Notes: generated from the letters alone by a model not told the origin. A DNA stretch of 64,000 nt from Oscillospiraceae bacterium (GCA_017456645.1 JAFTIZ010000004.1:93963-157962); one strand, 5' to 3'; counted from the stretch's first letter, positions 1 through 8,799 are shown. Numbers and translations are program-made.

Positions 1-1
1 G

Positions 2-1027
2 CTGCAGGTGGATAGCGATCATACCCTCTACACCAATGAGCTTTGGAATATCAAAACCCTTACCATTCCCCACGACACCAAGAGCCTGTCCGATCTTTCC
101 AAGCTGCCGTTCCTCGAAACGCTGCTGATTCTGGATCTGGACAGCCCCACCCCCTCCTCCATCGATGCGCTGGATCTGACTCCCCTATCCAAGCTGACGT
201 CGCTGAAGGAGCTTGGCATTGCCAATATGACCATGTCCGCGGAAAACCTGCAGGTCATAGGCGAGCTCCCGGCGCTGACTATGCTATCCATCACCCATTG
301 TGACCTGTCCGGCATCTCACAGCTTGCCGGCGCGACCAAGCTGACCCATCTGGATCTGAGCCGCAATACCATTGGTAATCTTTCTGCCCTTGAGGGAATG
401 ACCCAACTGACCAACCTGAACCTCTGCCATAACGCCATTTCCGACGTTTCCTCCATCGGCAAGCTGACTAATCTGACCGTTCTGGATCTATCCTACAATT
501 CCATTACGGATACCGCTCCTCTGGCAAGCTGCACGTTCCTTGTTTCTCTCAAGCTGGCGGGCAACGCCCTGACGGAGCTGGCGGGTGTGGAAAATCTCAC
601 CGCTCTGATCGAACTGTCTGTGGCGTTTAACAAGCTTACGGATGTTCAGGTGCTGGAAAACTGCACTGAAATGCTGGAGCTTGACCTTTCCAACAATGAG
701 CTGACTGACATTTCCTTTGTCAGCGCCATGACCAAGCTGATGACCCTGAATTTCTCCCACAATCAGGTGCAAAAGCTGCCCGAATTTAGCATGGATAGTC
801 CTCTGATTGCCATTAAGGGCTCTAATAACAACCTCTCCTCCCTGGACGAGCTTGCAGGCTTGGAAAGCCTGAACTATATCATGATGGACTTCAATGCGGA
901 CATCTCCTCTGTCAACGCCCTTGCCGGCTGCTACGCACTTATAGAAGTCAGCGTCTACGGCACCAAGGTGCGGGAAGTAAACGCCCTTACGGACATGGGT
1001 GTCATCGTCAAATATCAGCCCATATAA
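2..1027 (+). CDS. Leucine-rich-repeat protein, 5' partial
   Basis: At least 339 residues made almost entirely of tandem leucine-rich repeats of about 22 residues with the pattern LxxLxxLxLxxNxIxDlsxL, as in internalin-type LRR proteins. Such repeats form a curved solenoid used for protein binding. The reading frame is open to the left edge of the window, so the true start, any signal peptide and any surface anchor lie upstream; the GTG at position 8 is only the first start-like codon seen. The protein ends in repeats with no LPXTG motif or transmembrane segment, so any anchoring would be N-terminal. A bidirectional terminator follows directly. The LRR assignment is secure; ligand and location are unknown. 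Confidence 0.85.
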   Translation: MQVDSDHTLYTNELWNIKTLTIPHDTKSLSDLSKLPFLETLLILDLDSPTPSSIDALDLTPLSKLTSLKELGIANMTMSAENLQVIGELPALTMLSITHCDLSGISQLAGATKLTHLDLSRNTIGNLSALEGMTQLTNLNLCHNAISDVSSIGKLTNLTVLDLSYNSITDTAPLASCTFLVSLKLAGNALTELAGVENLTALIELSVAFNKLTDVQVLENCTEMLELDLSNNELTDISFVSAMTKLMTLNFSHNQVQKLPEFSMDSPLIAIKGSNNNLSSLDELAGLESLNYIMMDFNADISSVNALAGCYALIEVSVYGTKVREVNALTDMGVIVKYQPI

Positions 1028-1069
1028 AAAATGGAGCTGTTGCATTCAATGCAACAGCTCCTCTTTTTA
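1026..1069. terminator. Bidirectional intrinsic terminator
   Basis: A perfect 11-bp stem (GGAGCTGTTGC with its complement) is flanked by A5 on the left and T5 on the right. It sits between the convergent LRR gene and uracil-DNA glycosylase gene and can stop transcription from both sides. Confidence 0.85.
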
Positions 1070-1627
1070 TTCCATTGAAAGGGATCTGATTTTTTCGCGG
1101 ATCGCCATCAGGTCATCGAAAGCATCCGGTCGCTTGGAAACATCCCGCAGCAGCGCCGACGGATGGTACGTAGCTGTAAACCAGATGCCGCCTCGCTCCG
1201 TCCACGTGCCGTGTTCCCGGGTAATACGGAAATCGGGGCGAATAAGGCGTGTTGCGGCGATGCGCCCAAGACAGACGATGATCTTCGGCTTGATCAGCGC
1301 CACCTGATTGCGCAGATAATCGATACAGGCATCCTGCTCGGTCTCCAGAGGATCCCGGTTTTTGGGCGGACGGCATTTGACGATGTTGGCAATATAGCAC
1401 TTGTTTCGATCGAGATCAATGATCGACAGCATATCGTCCAGCAGCTTGCCCGCGGGGCCAACGAAGGGCTCACCCTTCAGATCCTCCTGCTCACCGGGAC
1501 CTTCGCCCACGAACAAAATATCCGTCTGCCGGTTTCCTACGCCGAAAACCACGTTATTCCGGGTTTCACAGAGAGCGCATTTGGTGCAATCCATGCACAC
1601 TCTGTGCAGTTCTTCCCATTGCAGCAT
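1067..1627 (-). CDS. Uracil-DNA glycosylase, family 4
   Basis: 186 residues. Family-4 enzymes are iron-sulfur uracil-DNA glycosylases that remove deaminated cytosine (uracil) from DNA and start base-excision repair. Visible features are the N-terminal cysteine cluster CMDCTKC around residues 11-17, the GEGPGEQED active-site loop near residue 41, FVGPAGKLLD, and KCRPPKNRDP with a further cysteine (DAC) downstream, which together supply the 4Fe-4S ligands. Length is normal for the family. The gene lies one base downstream of the dacF-like stop and is probably cotranscribed with it. Confidence 0.9.
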   Translation of the reverse strand: MLQWEELHRVCMDCTKCALCETRNNVVFGVGNRQTDILFVGEGPGEQEDLKGEPFVGPAGKLLDDMLSIIDLDRNKCYIANIVKCRPPKNRDPLETEQDACIDYLRNQVALIKPKIIVCLGRIAATRLIRPDFRITREHGTWTERGGIWFTATYHPSALLRDVSKRPDAFDDLMAIREKIRSLSME

Positions 1628-1628
1628 A

Positions 1629-3056
1629 TCAGCTCTCCTCTCCGTTGATCAGCTTATGGCGGCGCTCCAACTGGTGCTTTCTGACGAAATGTACGATCAG
1701 GAGCACCACGCAGGTCACAATTACGACAGCAAGCAGCGCCACACCGCCGATGATCAGCCAGTTGCGCAGCGTGTCATCCTGAGGCTCTTCCCCACTGGGG
1801 ATCAAAGCTGTCATATGCTCACCGGGTGCATACACATCGTGCATGACTACCAGATCGCTGACGCCAACGCAAATATCCCGGAACCAAACCTGTACAGTAC
1901 CAACGATCTGCCCCTTGCACAGCGGAGCGCTGAGCTGCTGATCCTTCAGCACACAGCGAAAACTCACTTCCTCAGCGATGGTGCTGATGGGCAGCGAAGC
2001 AAAAACCGTATCCGCAGGGCAAACCGCAACCGCGCTCTCGCCACCGGCTACAGAATACTGCTGCAGCACTTGACCGGACTGCAGCACCTGCCGCACGGAG
2101 AACATATTAAAGCCGTGATCCAGCAGCGCTCTGGTTTCCTCGAAGCTGCCGAAGGTCTTAACGGATAAGCCATCCGCCGTGACCGTACCCTGAGCGCTCA
2201 TGACCACCGTCAAAAACCGCTTTCCGCCGTGCTCCGCAGTGGCGATCAGGCTTCGGTCGGTGGTACTCAGAGCGCCGGTCTTGCCGCCGGTTACCCGGTT
2301 GTCGAACTGGGTCTTGACGGACTCCTTGCTCATCAGATAATTGGTGGTAACGATGTAGCGTTCCTTTGCCTTATTGGTGGCAGGAACGGTATAATTCGGA
2401 GCGCAGAACAGCTCCGTAAACAGCTCATTTTCCAACGCCTTTGCCGTGATCTTTGCCAGATCCCGGGCGCTGGTGTACTGCCCCTTCTGGGGCAGACCGT
2501 TGGAGTTCACAAATTGGGTATTCGTGCAGCCAAGCTCCAACGCCCGCTGGTTCATCAGCTCCACAAACAGCTCCTCGCTGGAGGCAATATGTTCGGCAAT
2601 GACCACAGCGGCATCATTGGCAGAGCCCACCATCATGCAGTAAAGCAGATCCCTCATGGTGATCTCCTCACCCACCTTCAGACCGGCGGAGACCGAACCG
2701 ATCAGAGCTGCGGAATGCAGCACCGTGCGGCTCACCGTAACAACAGTATCGGGATCTTCCCGCTCCAGCGCGATCAACGCGGTCATAAGCTTGTTCATGC
2801 CCGAAGGATCTACCTGCAGATCCGGATTCCAGGCATAGACCATTGTGCCGCTGTCCAGCTCATACAGAATAGCGGCTTTCGCCGTATCCAGCAGCTTATC
2901 ATTTCCGTTCAGGGGTGCTTTCGCATCCAAAGATACACACCCCTGCTCTACCTGCGGCGTACCATCAGGAAGTTCTTCGGCAAAAGCGGGAGCTGTCACC
3001 CCCAGCAACATGATCATTACAAGGAAAAGCAGACAAAATCTGCGTAAATTTTTCAT
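1629..3056 (-). CDS. DacF/PBP5-family D,D-carboxypeptidase homologue lacking the catalytic serine
   Basis: 475 residues from an ATG preceded by TGAGGGA; a start 8 codons upstream is possible but lacks a spaced ribosome binding site. It has a signal peptide (hydrophobic stretch ending in PAFA), the S11 peptidase / PBP5 fold, a C-terminal transmembrane helix (about residues 440-462) and a basic tail. In this family SxxK, SxN and KTG form the active site that trims peptidoglycan stem peptides. SAN (about 145-147) and KTG (about 259-261) are intact, but the first motif reads [10 protein letters not shown]: three residues before the lysine there is Gly86, with a serine one position earlier. The nucleophile is therefore displaced or absent. 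The protein may be a peptidoglycan-binding pseudoenzyme; this is inference. Confidence 0.85.
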   Translation of the reverse strand: MKNLRRFCLLFLVMIMLLGVTAPAFAEELPDGTPQVEQGCVSLDAKAPLNGNDKLLDTAKAAILYELDSGTMVYAWNPDLQVDPSGMNKLMTALIALEREDPDTVVTVSRTVLHSAALIGSVSAGLKVGEEITMRDLLYCMMVGSANDAAVVIAEHIASSEELFVELMNQRALELGCTNTQFVNSNGLPQKGQYTSARDLAKITAKALENELFTELFCAPNYTVPATNKAKERYIVTTNYLMSKESVKTQFDNRVTGGKTGALSTTDRSLIATAEHGGKRFLTVVMSAQGTVTADGLSVKTFGSFEETRALLDHGFNMFSVRQVLQSGQVLQQYSVAGGESAVAVCPADTVFASLPISTIAEEVSFRCVLKDQQLSAPLCKGQIVGTVQVWFRDICVGVSDLVVMHDVYAPGEHMTALIPSGEEPQDDTLRNWLIIGGVALLAVVIVTCVVLLIVHFVRKHQLERRHKLINGEES

Positions 3057-3084
3057 AAAATCCCTCAATATCCATTCCACGGGC

Positions 3085-3113
3085 TTGTCCGCCCGATCAA
3101 ATTCGTGTATAAT
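3085..3113 (+). promoter_or_regulatory. Promoter for comEA / two-component operon
   Basis: TTGTCC and TATAAT with a 17-bp spacer, about 58 bp ahead of the comEA-like start. It lies back to back with the opposing dacF-like promoter. Confidence 0.7.
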
Positions 3114-3123
3114 GTACGCGAGT

Positions 3124-3152
3124 ATTATACCAGCTTTTCAATGCTTAGTCAA
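3124..3152 (-). promoter_or_regulatory. Promoter for dacF-like gene
   Basis: On the minus strand TTGACT (3147-3152) and TATAAT (3124-3129) are separated by 17 bp. The predicted transcript starts near 3117 and runs through the overlapping divergent promoter. Confidence 0.8.
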
Positions 3153-3170
3153 TGCAGGAGGTCACACCTG

Positions 3171-3551
3171 ATGAAAAAAGCAAGTCTGGTGATGATCACC
3201 CTGACACTTGTTTTCTGCGCCTTTGCCGGCGGCTTTTTCCTTGGAAGGAATTTTAATCACAGCCCTGTATCCATTTCGAACGTCACAGAGCCCTCTGCCA
3301 CGGAAACAGAAGCCTCTGAGCCCGCAGCCACTGAAGAAGTCGATCCCTTCCCCATCGATCTGAACACCGCCACTGCCGAGGAGCTTATGCTGCTGCCCGG
3401 CATCGGTGAAGTCCTCGCCAAACGGATCATTGATTACCGGCAGGCCAACGGTCCCTTTGAGAACGTTGCCCAGCTGTGCAACGTCGAAGGTATCGGCGAA
3501 AAGAAACTAGAATCCATCTTGGATTACGTCACAATAGGAGGTCAAGGATGA
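3171..3551 (+). CDS. comEA: ComEA-like helix-hairpin-helix DNA-binding protein
   Basis: 126 residues. The ATG at 3171 is 9 bp after AGGAGG. An N-terminal membrane anchor (residues about 5-25) is followed by a short Glu/Thr/Ala-rich linker and a helix-hairpin-helix pair at about 65-120 ([17 protein letters not shown] and [12 protein letters not shown]). ComEA proteins sit on the outer face of the membrane and bind incoming double-stranded DNA during transformation. This one lacks the N-terminal SLBB-type domain found in longer ComEA proteins. The gene overlaps the following response regulator by 4 bp (ATGA). A comEC homologue lies elsewhere in the window (13771-16014), consistent with a DNA-uptake role. 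Confidence 0.85.
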   Translation: MKKASLVMITLTLVFCAFAGGFFLGRNFNHSPVSISNVTEPSATETEASEPAATEEVDPFPIDLNTATAEELMLLPGIGEVLAKRIIDYRQANGPFENVAQLCNVEGIGEKKLESILDYVTIGGQG

Positions 3552-4228
3552 AGATACTGGTCGTAGACGATGAAGCCCTGCTGGTTAAGGGCATTCGGTT
3601 CAATTTACAAAACGACGGCTACACGGTCGTCACCGGTTCCAACGGTGTAGAGGCGGTACAGCTTGCGCAGGATCCTGAGGTCTCCTTGATCGTTCTGGAC
3701 GTTATGATGCCGGAAATGGACGGTCTGACCGCCTGCTCCAAGATCCGAGAGTTTTCCAACGTTCCCATCATCCTTCTCACCGCCAAGAGCGACGATATGG
3801 ACAAGCTCATGGGCTTTGACAACGGTGCGGATGACTATCTGACCAAACCCTTTAACATTCTTGAGCTGAAGGCCCGGATTCGAGCGCTTCTGCGCCGCTC
3901 CGGTTCCGGAAAGCCCTGTGAGACCAAAACTCTAACCATTGGCTCCATCAGCCTAGATCTGGATGCCCGCAACGCCTACCGCGCCGGTGTTCTGGTGGAG
4001 CTAACCGCCAAGGAATTTGATGTGATCGAATTTTTGATGCGTAACGCCAACCGTGTCTATTCCCGCGAGGCATTACTGGACTCCATCTGGGCCTACGAAT
4101 ACCGCAGCGATATCCGCACTCTGGATGTTCACATCCGCCGCCTCCGTGAAAAACTGGAGGAAGACCCAGCTAATCCGAAATACATTATGACGAAGTGGGG
4201 CGTTGGTTATTATTTCAAAAAGAACTAA
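3548..4228 (+). CDS. OmpR/PhoB-type response regulator
   Basis: 226 residues: receiver domain (1-115) with acidic pocket D7/D8, phosphoacceptor D51 in [11 protein letters not shown] and K100 in LTKPF, then a winged-helix DNA-binding domain (about 125-226) ending in [11 protein letters not shown]. Start chosen at the ATG inside GGATGA, after GGAGG, giving a 4-bp overlap with comEA. The partner kinase begins inside its 3' end. Together with the PhoR-like kinase it forms a classical membrane-sensing pair; the signal is unknown. Confidence 0.93.
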   Translation: MKILVVDDEALLVKGIRFNLQNDGYTVVTGSNGVEAVQLAQDPEVSLIVLDVMMPEMDGLTACSKIREFSNVPIILLTAKSDDMDKLMGFDNGADDYLTKPFNILELKARIRALLRRSGSGKPCETKTLTIGSISLDLDARNAYRAGVLVELTAKEFDVIEFLMRNANRVYSREALLDSIWAYEYRSDIRTLDVHIRRLREKLEEDPANPKYIMTKWGVGYYFKKN

Positions 4229-5645
4229 ATTCCGGCCATATGGCGGTACTCACTTTCGCTACGCCATGGTCTATGTAGCGATCACCTTTATAGCGCTTCT
4301 GATCCTGAATTTATACTGCTCCTCCTCCTGCCAGCGGTTGTTCTACGAAAACAAAGAGGATACAATGGTGGAAAAATCCCAGCTTGCAGCCACGGAGATC
4401 GGTATGCTCAACGTGCTGACCGAAACCACCGTATCCAACACCGTCAACAAATTCAGCAATCTGAAAGTCACACAACTGCTGGTAACAGATCAGGAAGGCC
4501 TTGTGATCTACGATTCCGGCTCCACCCAGTCAGGCACCCCGGTGGAGCTGACTCAAATTACAAAGGCACTGGCAGGCAACGATGTTTTTACATGGAACTA
4601 CCATGACGGCGTCATGGTTTCCGAGGTTGCCACGCCCATTATGTCCTCCGGTGTCACCGTGGGCTGTATATACATGATGGAGCAGGATGCTCAACAGGGT
4701 CAGCTGCTCAAATCCATTCAGATGGTTATTCTTAGTATCACCCTAATTCTTGAGTTGGCTGTTTTCCTGTTCTCCGTTGCATTCTCCCACAGCTTCTCCA
4801 AGCGGCTGAACCGGATTATGACCTCCATGCGGATCATTCAGGACGGTGACTTTACCCACAAGGTAACCATGGATGGTAACGACGAACTGACCGTCCTCGG
4901 CGACGAATTCAACAATCTGGCCAAACGGCTGCAAACCTCCGAGCATAAGCGGCAGCAGTTTGTTTCCGACGCGTCTCACGAATTGAAGACTCCTCTGGCA
5001 TCCATCAAGCTCCTGTCCGACTCCATATTGCAAAATGATATGGATATCGAAACTATCCGGGAATTCGTCGGTGACATCGGCGAGGAAGCCGAGCGTCTGA
5101 CCCGTATGTCCCAAAAGCTGCTGGATCTGACTCGCGGCGAGGATGTTGAAGCCGAGAAAGCTGAAATCAATTACATGGCACCTACCGTGGAACGTGTGGT
5201 GCGTATGCTCTCTCCCCACGCAAAGCAATCCCAGCTTGAGCTCATCACCAATCTCGAGTGTGACACCCCCGTCCTGATCCGTGAGGACGATCTGTACCGC
5301 ATCGTGTTCAATCTGGTTGAAAACGCCATTAAATACAACATTCCCGGTGGAAAAGTAACCGTTTCTCTGGAGCGCACTGAAGAATGGGGCATTCTGAAAG
5401 TGTCCGACACGGGCTCCGGCATCCCTGAGGATGCCATCCCACATATTTTCGAGCGATTCTATCGGGTGGACAAAGCACGTTCCCGTGCCTCCGGCGGCAG
5501 CGGTCTGGGTCTGTCCATCGTGCGCAACATGGTGCAGCGCAACGAGGGTGAGATCCATGTAGATAGCACCTTCGGTATGGGCACTACCTTCACGTTGAAA
5601 TTTACCGCCTTTGATACGGAAGATACCATCGAACTGGAGCAATGA
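4203..5645 (+). CDS. PhoR/WalK-like sensor histidine kinase
   Basis: 480 residues if translation starts at TTG 4203 (GTGGGG upstream); an ATG at 4266 is the alternative but would begin inside the first membrane helix. Order: transmembrane helix about 20-38, extracytoplasmic sensor about 40-173, transmembrane helix about 174-195, HAMP, HisKA with H259 in SHELKTPLAS, then HATPase with the N box (NLVENAIKYN) and G boxes (DTGSGIPED, GGSGLGLSIV). It autophosphorylates and passes phosphate to the overlapping upstream response regulator. Exonuclease III follows after one base. Confidence 0.92.
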   Translation: MVIISKRTKFRPYGGTHFRYAMVYVAITFIALLILNLYCSSSCQRLFYENKEDTMVEKSQLAATEIGMLNVLTETTVSNTVNKFSNLKVTQLLVTDQEGLVIYDSGSTQSGTPVELTQITKALAGNDVFTWNYHDGVMVSEVATPIMSSGVTVGCIYMMEQDAQQGQLLKSIQMVILSITLILELAVFLFSVAFSHSFSKRLNRIMTSMRIIQDGDFTHKVTMDGNDELTVLGDEFNNLAKRLQTSEHKRQQFVSDASHELKTPLASIKLLSDSILQNDMDIETIREFVGDIGEEAERLTRMSQKLLDLTRGEDVEAEKAEINYMAPTVERVVRMLSPHAKQSQLELITNLECDTPVLIREDDLYRIVFNLVENAIKYNIPGGKVTVSLERTEEWGILKVSDTGSGIPEDAIPHIFERFYRVDKARSRASGGSGLGLSIVRNMVQRNEGEIHVDSTFGMGTTFTLKFTAFDTEDTIELEQ

Positions 5646-5646
5646 T

Positions 5647-6405
5647 ATGAAACTGATTTCCTGGAATGTCAACGGTCTTCGAGCCTGCATGAACAAGGGC
5701 TTTATGGACACCTTCAACGCCTTAGACGCAGACTTTTTCTGCCTGCAGGAAACCAAGCTGCAGCAAGGGCAGATCCAACTGGACCTGCCCGGCTATGAAC
5801 AGTATTGGTGCTACGCAGAAAAGAAGGGCTACTCCGGCACCGCTATCTTTACGAAGCGCACGCCCCTGTCCGTGGCTTACGGTCTTGGCGAAGCGGAGCT
5901 GGATACGGAAGGCCGGCTCATCACGCTGGAGTACCCTGAGTTTTATCTTGTGACCTGCTATACGCCCAACGCCCAGCGCGGACTCGCCCGCATCGACCAC
6001 CGGCTGAAATGGGAAGCATCTTTTTGCACCTATCTCATGGGACTGGACAGCAAAAAGCCGGTGGTTCTGTGCGGCGACCTGAACGTAGCCCATCAGGAGA
6101 TCGACCTGAAAAATCCCGCTTCCAATCGGGGCAACGCCGGCTTCTCCGACGAAGAGCGCAGTGCTTTCACCCGGCTGCTTAATAGCGGCTTTACGGATAC
6201 CTTCCGCCACCTGTACCCTGATGTGACCGGTGCTTACAGCTGGTGGAGCTATATGTTCAACGCCCGTGCCAACAACGCCGGCTGGCGCATCGACTATTTT
6301 CTGATATCCGACCGGATTGCGCCCAGCGTCGCCGATGCCACCATTCATACGGATATCCTCGGCTCGGATCACTGTCCCGTAGGTCTGCTGCTTAATCTGG
6401 AATAA
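5647..6405 (+). CDS. xth: Exodeoxyribonuclease III / AP endonuclease
   Basis: 252 residues. Cleaves DNA at abasic sites and has 3' repair exonuclease activity. Family motifs are all present: WNVNGLRA, LQETK, GDLNVAH, WRIDYFLIS and the C-terminal SDHCPV, which carries the catalytic Asp-His. The ATG at 5647 overlaps no upstream gene and follows the kinase stop by one base, so it is probably cotranscribed with the two-component genes. It acts in the same base-excision pathway as the uracil-DNA glycosylase at 1067-1627. The 3' end overlaps the convergent gene at 6392 by 14 bp. Confidence 0.95.
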   Translation: MKLISWNVNGLRACMNKGFMDTFNALDADFFCLQETKLQQGQIQLDLPGYEQYWCYAEKKGYSGTAIFTKRTPLSVAYGLGEAELDTEGRLITLEYPEFYLVTCYTPNAQRGLARIDHRLKWEASFCTYLMGLDSKKPVVLCGDLNVAHQEIDLKNPASNRGNAGFSDEERSAFTRLLNSGFTDTFRHLYPDVTGAYSWWSYMFNARANNAGWRIDYFLISDRIAPSVADATIHTDILGSDHCPVGLLLNLE

Positions 6406-6775
6406 CCACACCGGCTTGTCCGTTACGAACCTCCAGAAACGCGTTCTGCAATCGGGTCAGATACCCAAATGGCTCCTCCGGATAGACCGGCACGAACTGC
6501 CACTCCCCCGTCCGGTGCTTTGGTAGAACTCGGAACTGAAACGCGCCCTTGCCCAGTTTTTTCACCGCCAGTTTTTTTGTCAGGCCAAAGCCATCACCCA
6601 TAGGAACCAGAATACCCAGATTTTCGTGATGCCCATTGCAGCACACGCTGACACGGCACAGTGTATCCCCCGAAAGCCGGCAGCTGCACCGAAACCGGTA
6701 GTAAAGCCCCTGTCGCTCCACCTGCGCCGTGCCTACCACGTCTTTTCCCATGTAAATATCATATTCCCCATCCAT
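6392..6775 (-). CDS. Hypothetical protein
   Basis: 127 residues with no signal peptide or membrane helix and no family I recognise. It is rich in beta-prone residues, with several cysteines between residues 30 and 46. The start is supported by a strong GGGGGGAG ribosome binding site, which lies in the 3' arm of the hairpin that also looks like the mazF terminator; translation may depend on that hairpin opening. The 3' end overlaps exonuclease III by 14 bp on the opposite strand. Confidence 0.7.
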   Translation of the reverse strand: MDGEYDIYMGKDVVGTAQVERQGLYYRFRCSCRLSGDTLCRVSVCCNGHHENLGILVPMGDGFGLTKKLAVKKLGKGAFQFRVLPKHRTGEWQFVPVYPEEPFGYLTRLQNAFLEVRNGQAGVVIPD

Positions 6776-6821
6776 AAAAGCTCCCCCCTTGGCACAACCC
6801 TATGCGCCAAAGAGGGAGCTT
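6776..6821 (-). terminator. Hairpin after mazF, overlapping the next ribosome binding site
   Basis: On the minus strand AAGCTCCC pairs with GGGAGCTT, extended by a CTTTGGC/GCCAAGG-type inner stem, followed by TTTT. It starts 4 bp after the mazF stop. Its 3' arm contains the ribosome binding site of the gene at 6392-6775. Confidence 0.7.
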
Positions 6822-6824
6822 ATG

Positions 6825-7190
6825 TTATACAGTTCGGTTGTCATTCAAGCCAAAGCTCACGGCAATAGCATCGTTCACCAAATGCATATGATCGTCATCC
6901 AGCCTGCCCATATGCTCACGCAGGCGGCGCTTGTCGATGGTTCGAATCTGCTCCAGCAGGATCACCGAATCTTTGGATAGACCAACGCTGCCCCCGGCGA
7001 TATTGATATGGGTGGGAAGCCGTGCCTTCCCTGTCTGGCTGGTAATAGCAGCGGCAATCACCGTGGGAGAATGCCGGTTGCCGGTATCATTCTGCACGAT
7101 GAGCACCGGCCGGGTACCTCCCTGCTCACTGCCCACCACCGGGGATAGATCCGCGTAAAAAATGTCGCCCCGCTTGACTGTGGTATCCAT
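6825..7190 (-). CDS. mazF: MazF/EndoA-type endoribonuclease toxin
   Basis: 121 residues from ATG 7190 (GGAG about 10 bp upstream; a GTG three codons earlier is possible). Members cut single-stranded mRNA at short specific sequences. Family landmarks are the [20 protein letters not shown] start with the conserved Arg/Glu region, [13 protein letters not shown], and [10 protein letters not shown]. No MazE-like antitoxin is encoded in the 141 bp upstream, where EndoA operons usually carry one, so the toxin appears orphaned. The upstream genes (lipoprotein, nnrD) match a common clostridial order that also includes alanine racemase, absent here. Confidence 0.92.
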   Translation of the reverse strand: MDTTVKRGDIFYADLSPVVGSEQGGTRPVLIVQNDTGNRHSPTVIAAAITSQTGKARLPTHINIAGGSVGLSKDSVILLEQIRTIDKRRLREHMGRLDDDHMHLVNDAIAVSFGLNDNRTV

Positions 7191-7331
7191 GTCGCTCACA
7201 CTCCGATAGAATCATTGCCTGCGCTACCGGATAGACTCCATATGTAACGCGGCTGATACTATTGTCCCACGTACATAGAAGAATTATACGGCACCACAAC
7301 CAATTTATCCTATGTCCGGTTTGGCGAAATG

Positions 7332-7892
7332 CTACACAATCCGAAAGTCTTTGACCTCCATCGACAAAAATCTACGGTCTTTATAGAGAATCTCCGCATA
7401 AACCGGCAGATCCCCTTCTCCCAGCCAGATCTCCAGATGCAGGGCGTTTTCCTCATAGCTGTCATCGATAGAAAGGCGGATCCGGTCACCGTCCGCTCCG
7501 CAGGCCTTCACATACCCACCCCGCAGAGCGCGAACCAGCAGCCAGCCGGCACTGACCGGCGTTACCTGCCCGTCCGCCAGCAATTCAAAGGCCAATGCCT
7601 TGTCATCAAAGGTCAGCTTCCCGCCCTCAGCGGAAATGCTGCCGGTGATTCCCGCTATGGTCTGCGGTTCCTCCACGGCAAAGGTCACATTCCCCTGTGC
7701 ATCGGCTTGACACGCCACGGTGAATGTGTAGGTCTTGTCCGAGAAGTCAGCTGTGACCACCGCCTGAAAACTGCAGCTGGAAGCCGCCAGCAGCTTTGAG
7801 CGCAACACCATAGCCCTATCCAGTTCAGAATTGTTCACGCCGCAGCCGGCCAGCAATACGACCAGAGCAAAGATTGAAACGATCCGCCTCAT
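7332..7892 (-). CDS. Putative lipoprotein of unknown function
   Basis: 186 residues. A short signal peptide ends in the lipobox LLAGC (Cys17), predicting lipid attachment on the outer face of the membrane. The rest alternates beta-strand-like segments (TADFSDKTYTFTV, GNVTFAVEEP, LHLEIWLGEGDLPVYAEI), which recalls LolA-like lipoprotein folds; that comparison is weak. It lies 11 bp after nnrD and is probably cotranscribed with it. Confidence 0.75.
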   Translation of the reverse strand: MRRIVSIFALVVLLAGCGVNNSELDRAMVLRSKLLAASSCSFQAVVTADFSDKTYTFTVACQADAQGNVTFAVEEPQTIAGITGSISAEGGKLTFDDKALAFELLADGQVTPVSAGWLLVRALRGGYVKACGADGDRIRLSIDDSYEENALHLEIWLGEGDLPVYAEILYKDRRFLSMEVKDFRIV

Positions 7893-7903
7893 TTGATCCC
7901 GCC

Positions 7904-8752
7904 TTATTTCATAAGTCGCGGAAGCTCCTCCAAAAGGTCAGTAGGCAGCATGCCATACTGCCCCAGCCGCCGGGCGCATCGGTCGCCTGCAGCGCCATGA
8001 AGCCATACAGCCGCCGCTGCGGCCTGAATGGGCTCAATCCCCTGCCCCAGCAGGCTCACAAGGATGCCGGCCAGAACGTCGCCGCTGCCGCCCACCGCCA
8101 TACCGGGGTTTCCGGTGCGATTGCGATAGCAGTTTTTTCCGTCGGTGATCAGGCTTTCATGCCCTTTCAAGACCACGGTGCAGCCCAGCTCCTGAGCCAA
8201 TGCGCCAGCTGCGGCCGCTCTGTCCTCACCCAACTCACCGGCAAGGCGGATAAATTCTCCGTCATGGGGCGTCAGCACCGTAGGGGCTGTCCTTCCGCGC
8301 AGTAAATACCTATGCTTAGCCAACAGATTTATGCCATCGGCATCTATGACCACCGGACGGTCGAACTGGCGCAGTACGGTCTTCAGCGCAGCCAGTGTCC
8401 CATTGGATTGCCCCAGACCGGGGCCAATGAGAACCGCATCCATTTTCGGAAGAAGCTGATTGATCTGCTCAACAGCCTCGGCAGCCAGCATTCCATCGCA
8501 ATCCGGCAACGGAAATACAATAGGCTCCGTCAGCTTTACAGCCTCAATGGCATAGATACTCTCCGGTACGCCCAGATACACCAGCCCTGCGCCGCAGCGC
8601 AGGGCGCCCATAGCCGCCAGCGCCGCCGCACCGGTATAGCCACAGCTGCCGCACAGCAGCAAAACCCTGCCGAAATCCCCCTTATGCGCCCAAGGATCCC
8701 GATCTGGAAGAATATCCAGCACCGATTGATGGTTCAATTCTTTCATATTCAT
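7904..8752 (-). CDS. nnrD: ADP-dependent NAD(P)H-hydrate dehydratase
   Basis: 282 residues, matching the stand-alone C-terminal YjeF/NnrD domain, a ribokinase-fold enzyme that dehydrates damaged NAD(P)H hydrates at the expense of ADP. Key motifs are GRVLLLCGSCGYTGAA near the N-terminus, VLIGPGLGQS, VIDADGINLL, LTPHDGEFIRL, VLKGHESLI and the anion-hole segment GNPGMAVGGSGDVLAG. The epimerase half (NnrE) is not fused to it and is not seen nearby. ATG 8752 follows AGGGTGGT; the second in-frame ATG two codons on is also possible. Confidence 0.92.
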   Translation of the reverse strand: MNMKELNHQSVLDILPDRDPWAHKGDFGRVLLLCGSCGYTGAAALAAMGALRCGAGLVYLGVPESIYAIEAVKLTEPIVFPLPDCDGMLAAEAVEQINQLLPKMDAVLIGPGLGQSNGTLAALKTVLRQFDRPVVIDADGINLLAKHRYLLRGRTAPTVLTPHDGEFIRLAGELGEDRAAAAGALAQELGCTVVLKGHESLITDGKNCYRNRTGNPGMAVGGSGDVLAGILVSLLGQGIEPIQAAAAAVWLHGAAGDRCARRLGQYGMLPTDLLEELPRLMK

Positions 8753-8763
8753 ACCACCCTTTG

Positions 8764-8799
8764 AAAAAACGGAGCTGAGGATATTCCGCAGCTCCGTTC
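8764..8799 (-). terminator. Intrinsic terminator after mrp
   Basis: ACGGAGCTG pairs with its complement around a short loop, followed on the minus strand by T6. It lies just after the mrp stop and ahead of nnrD. Confidence 0.8.

Noticed and set aside
6937-6956. GGTTCGAATC, a tRNA T-loop-like sequence
   Set aside because: It lies within the mazF coding region (RTIDK) and no acceptor or anticodon arms can be folded around it.
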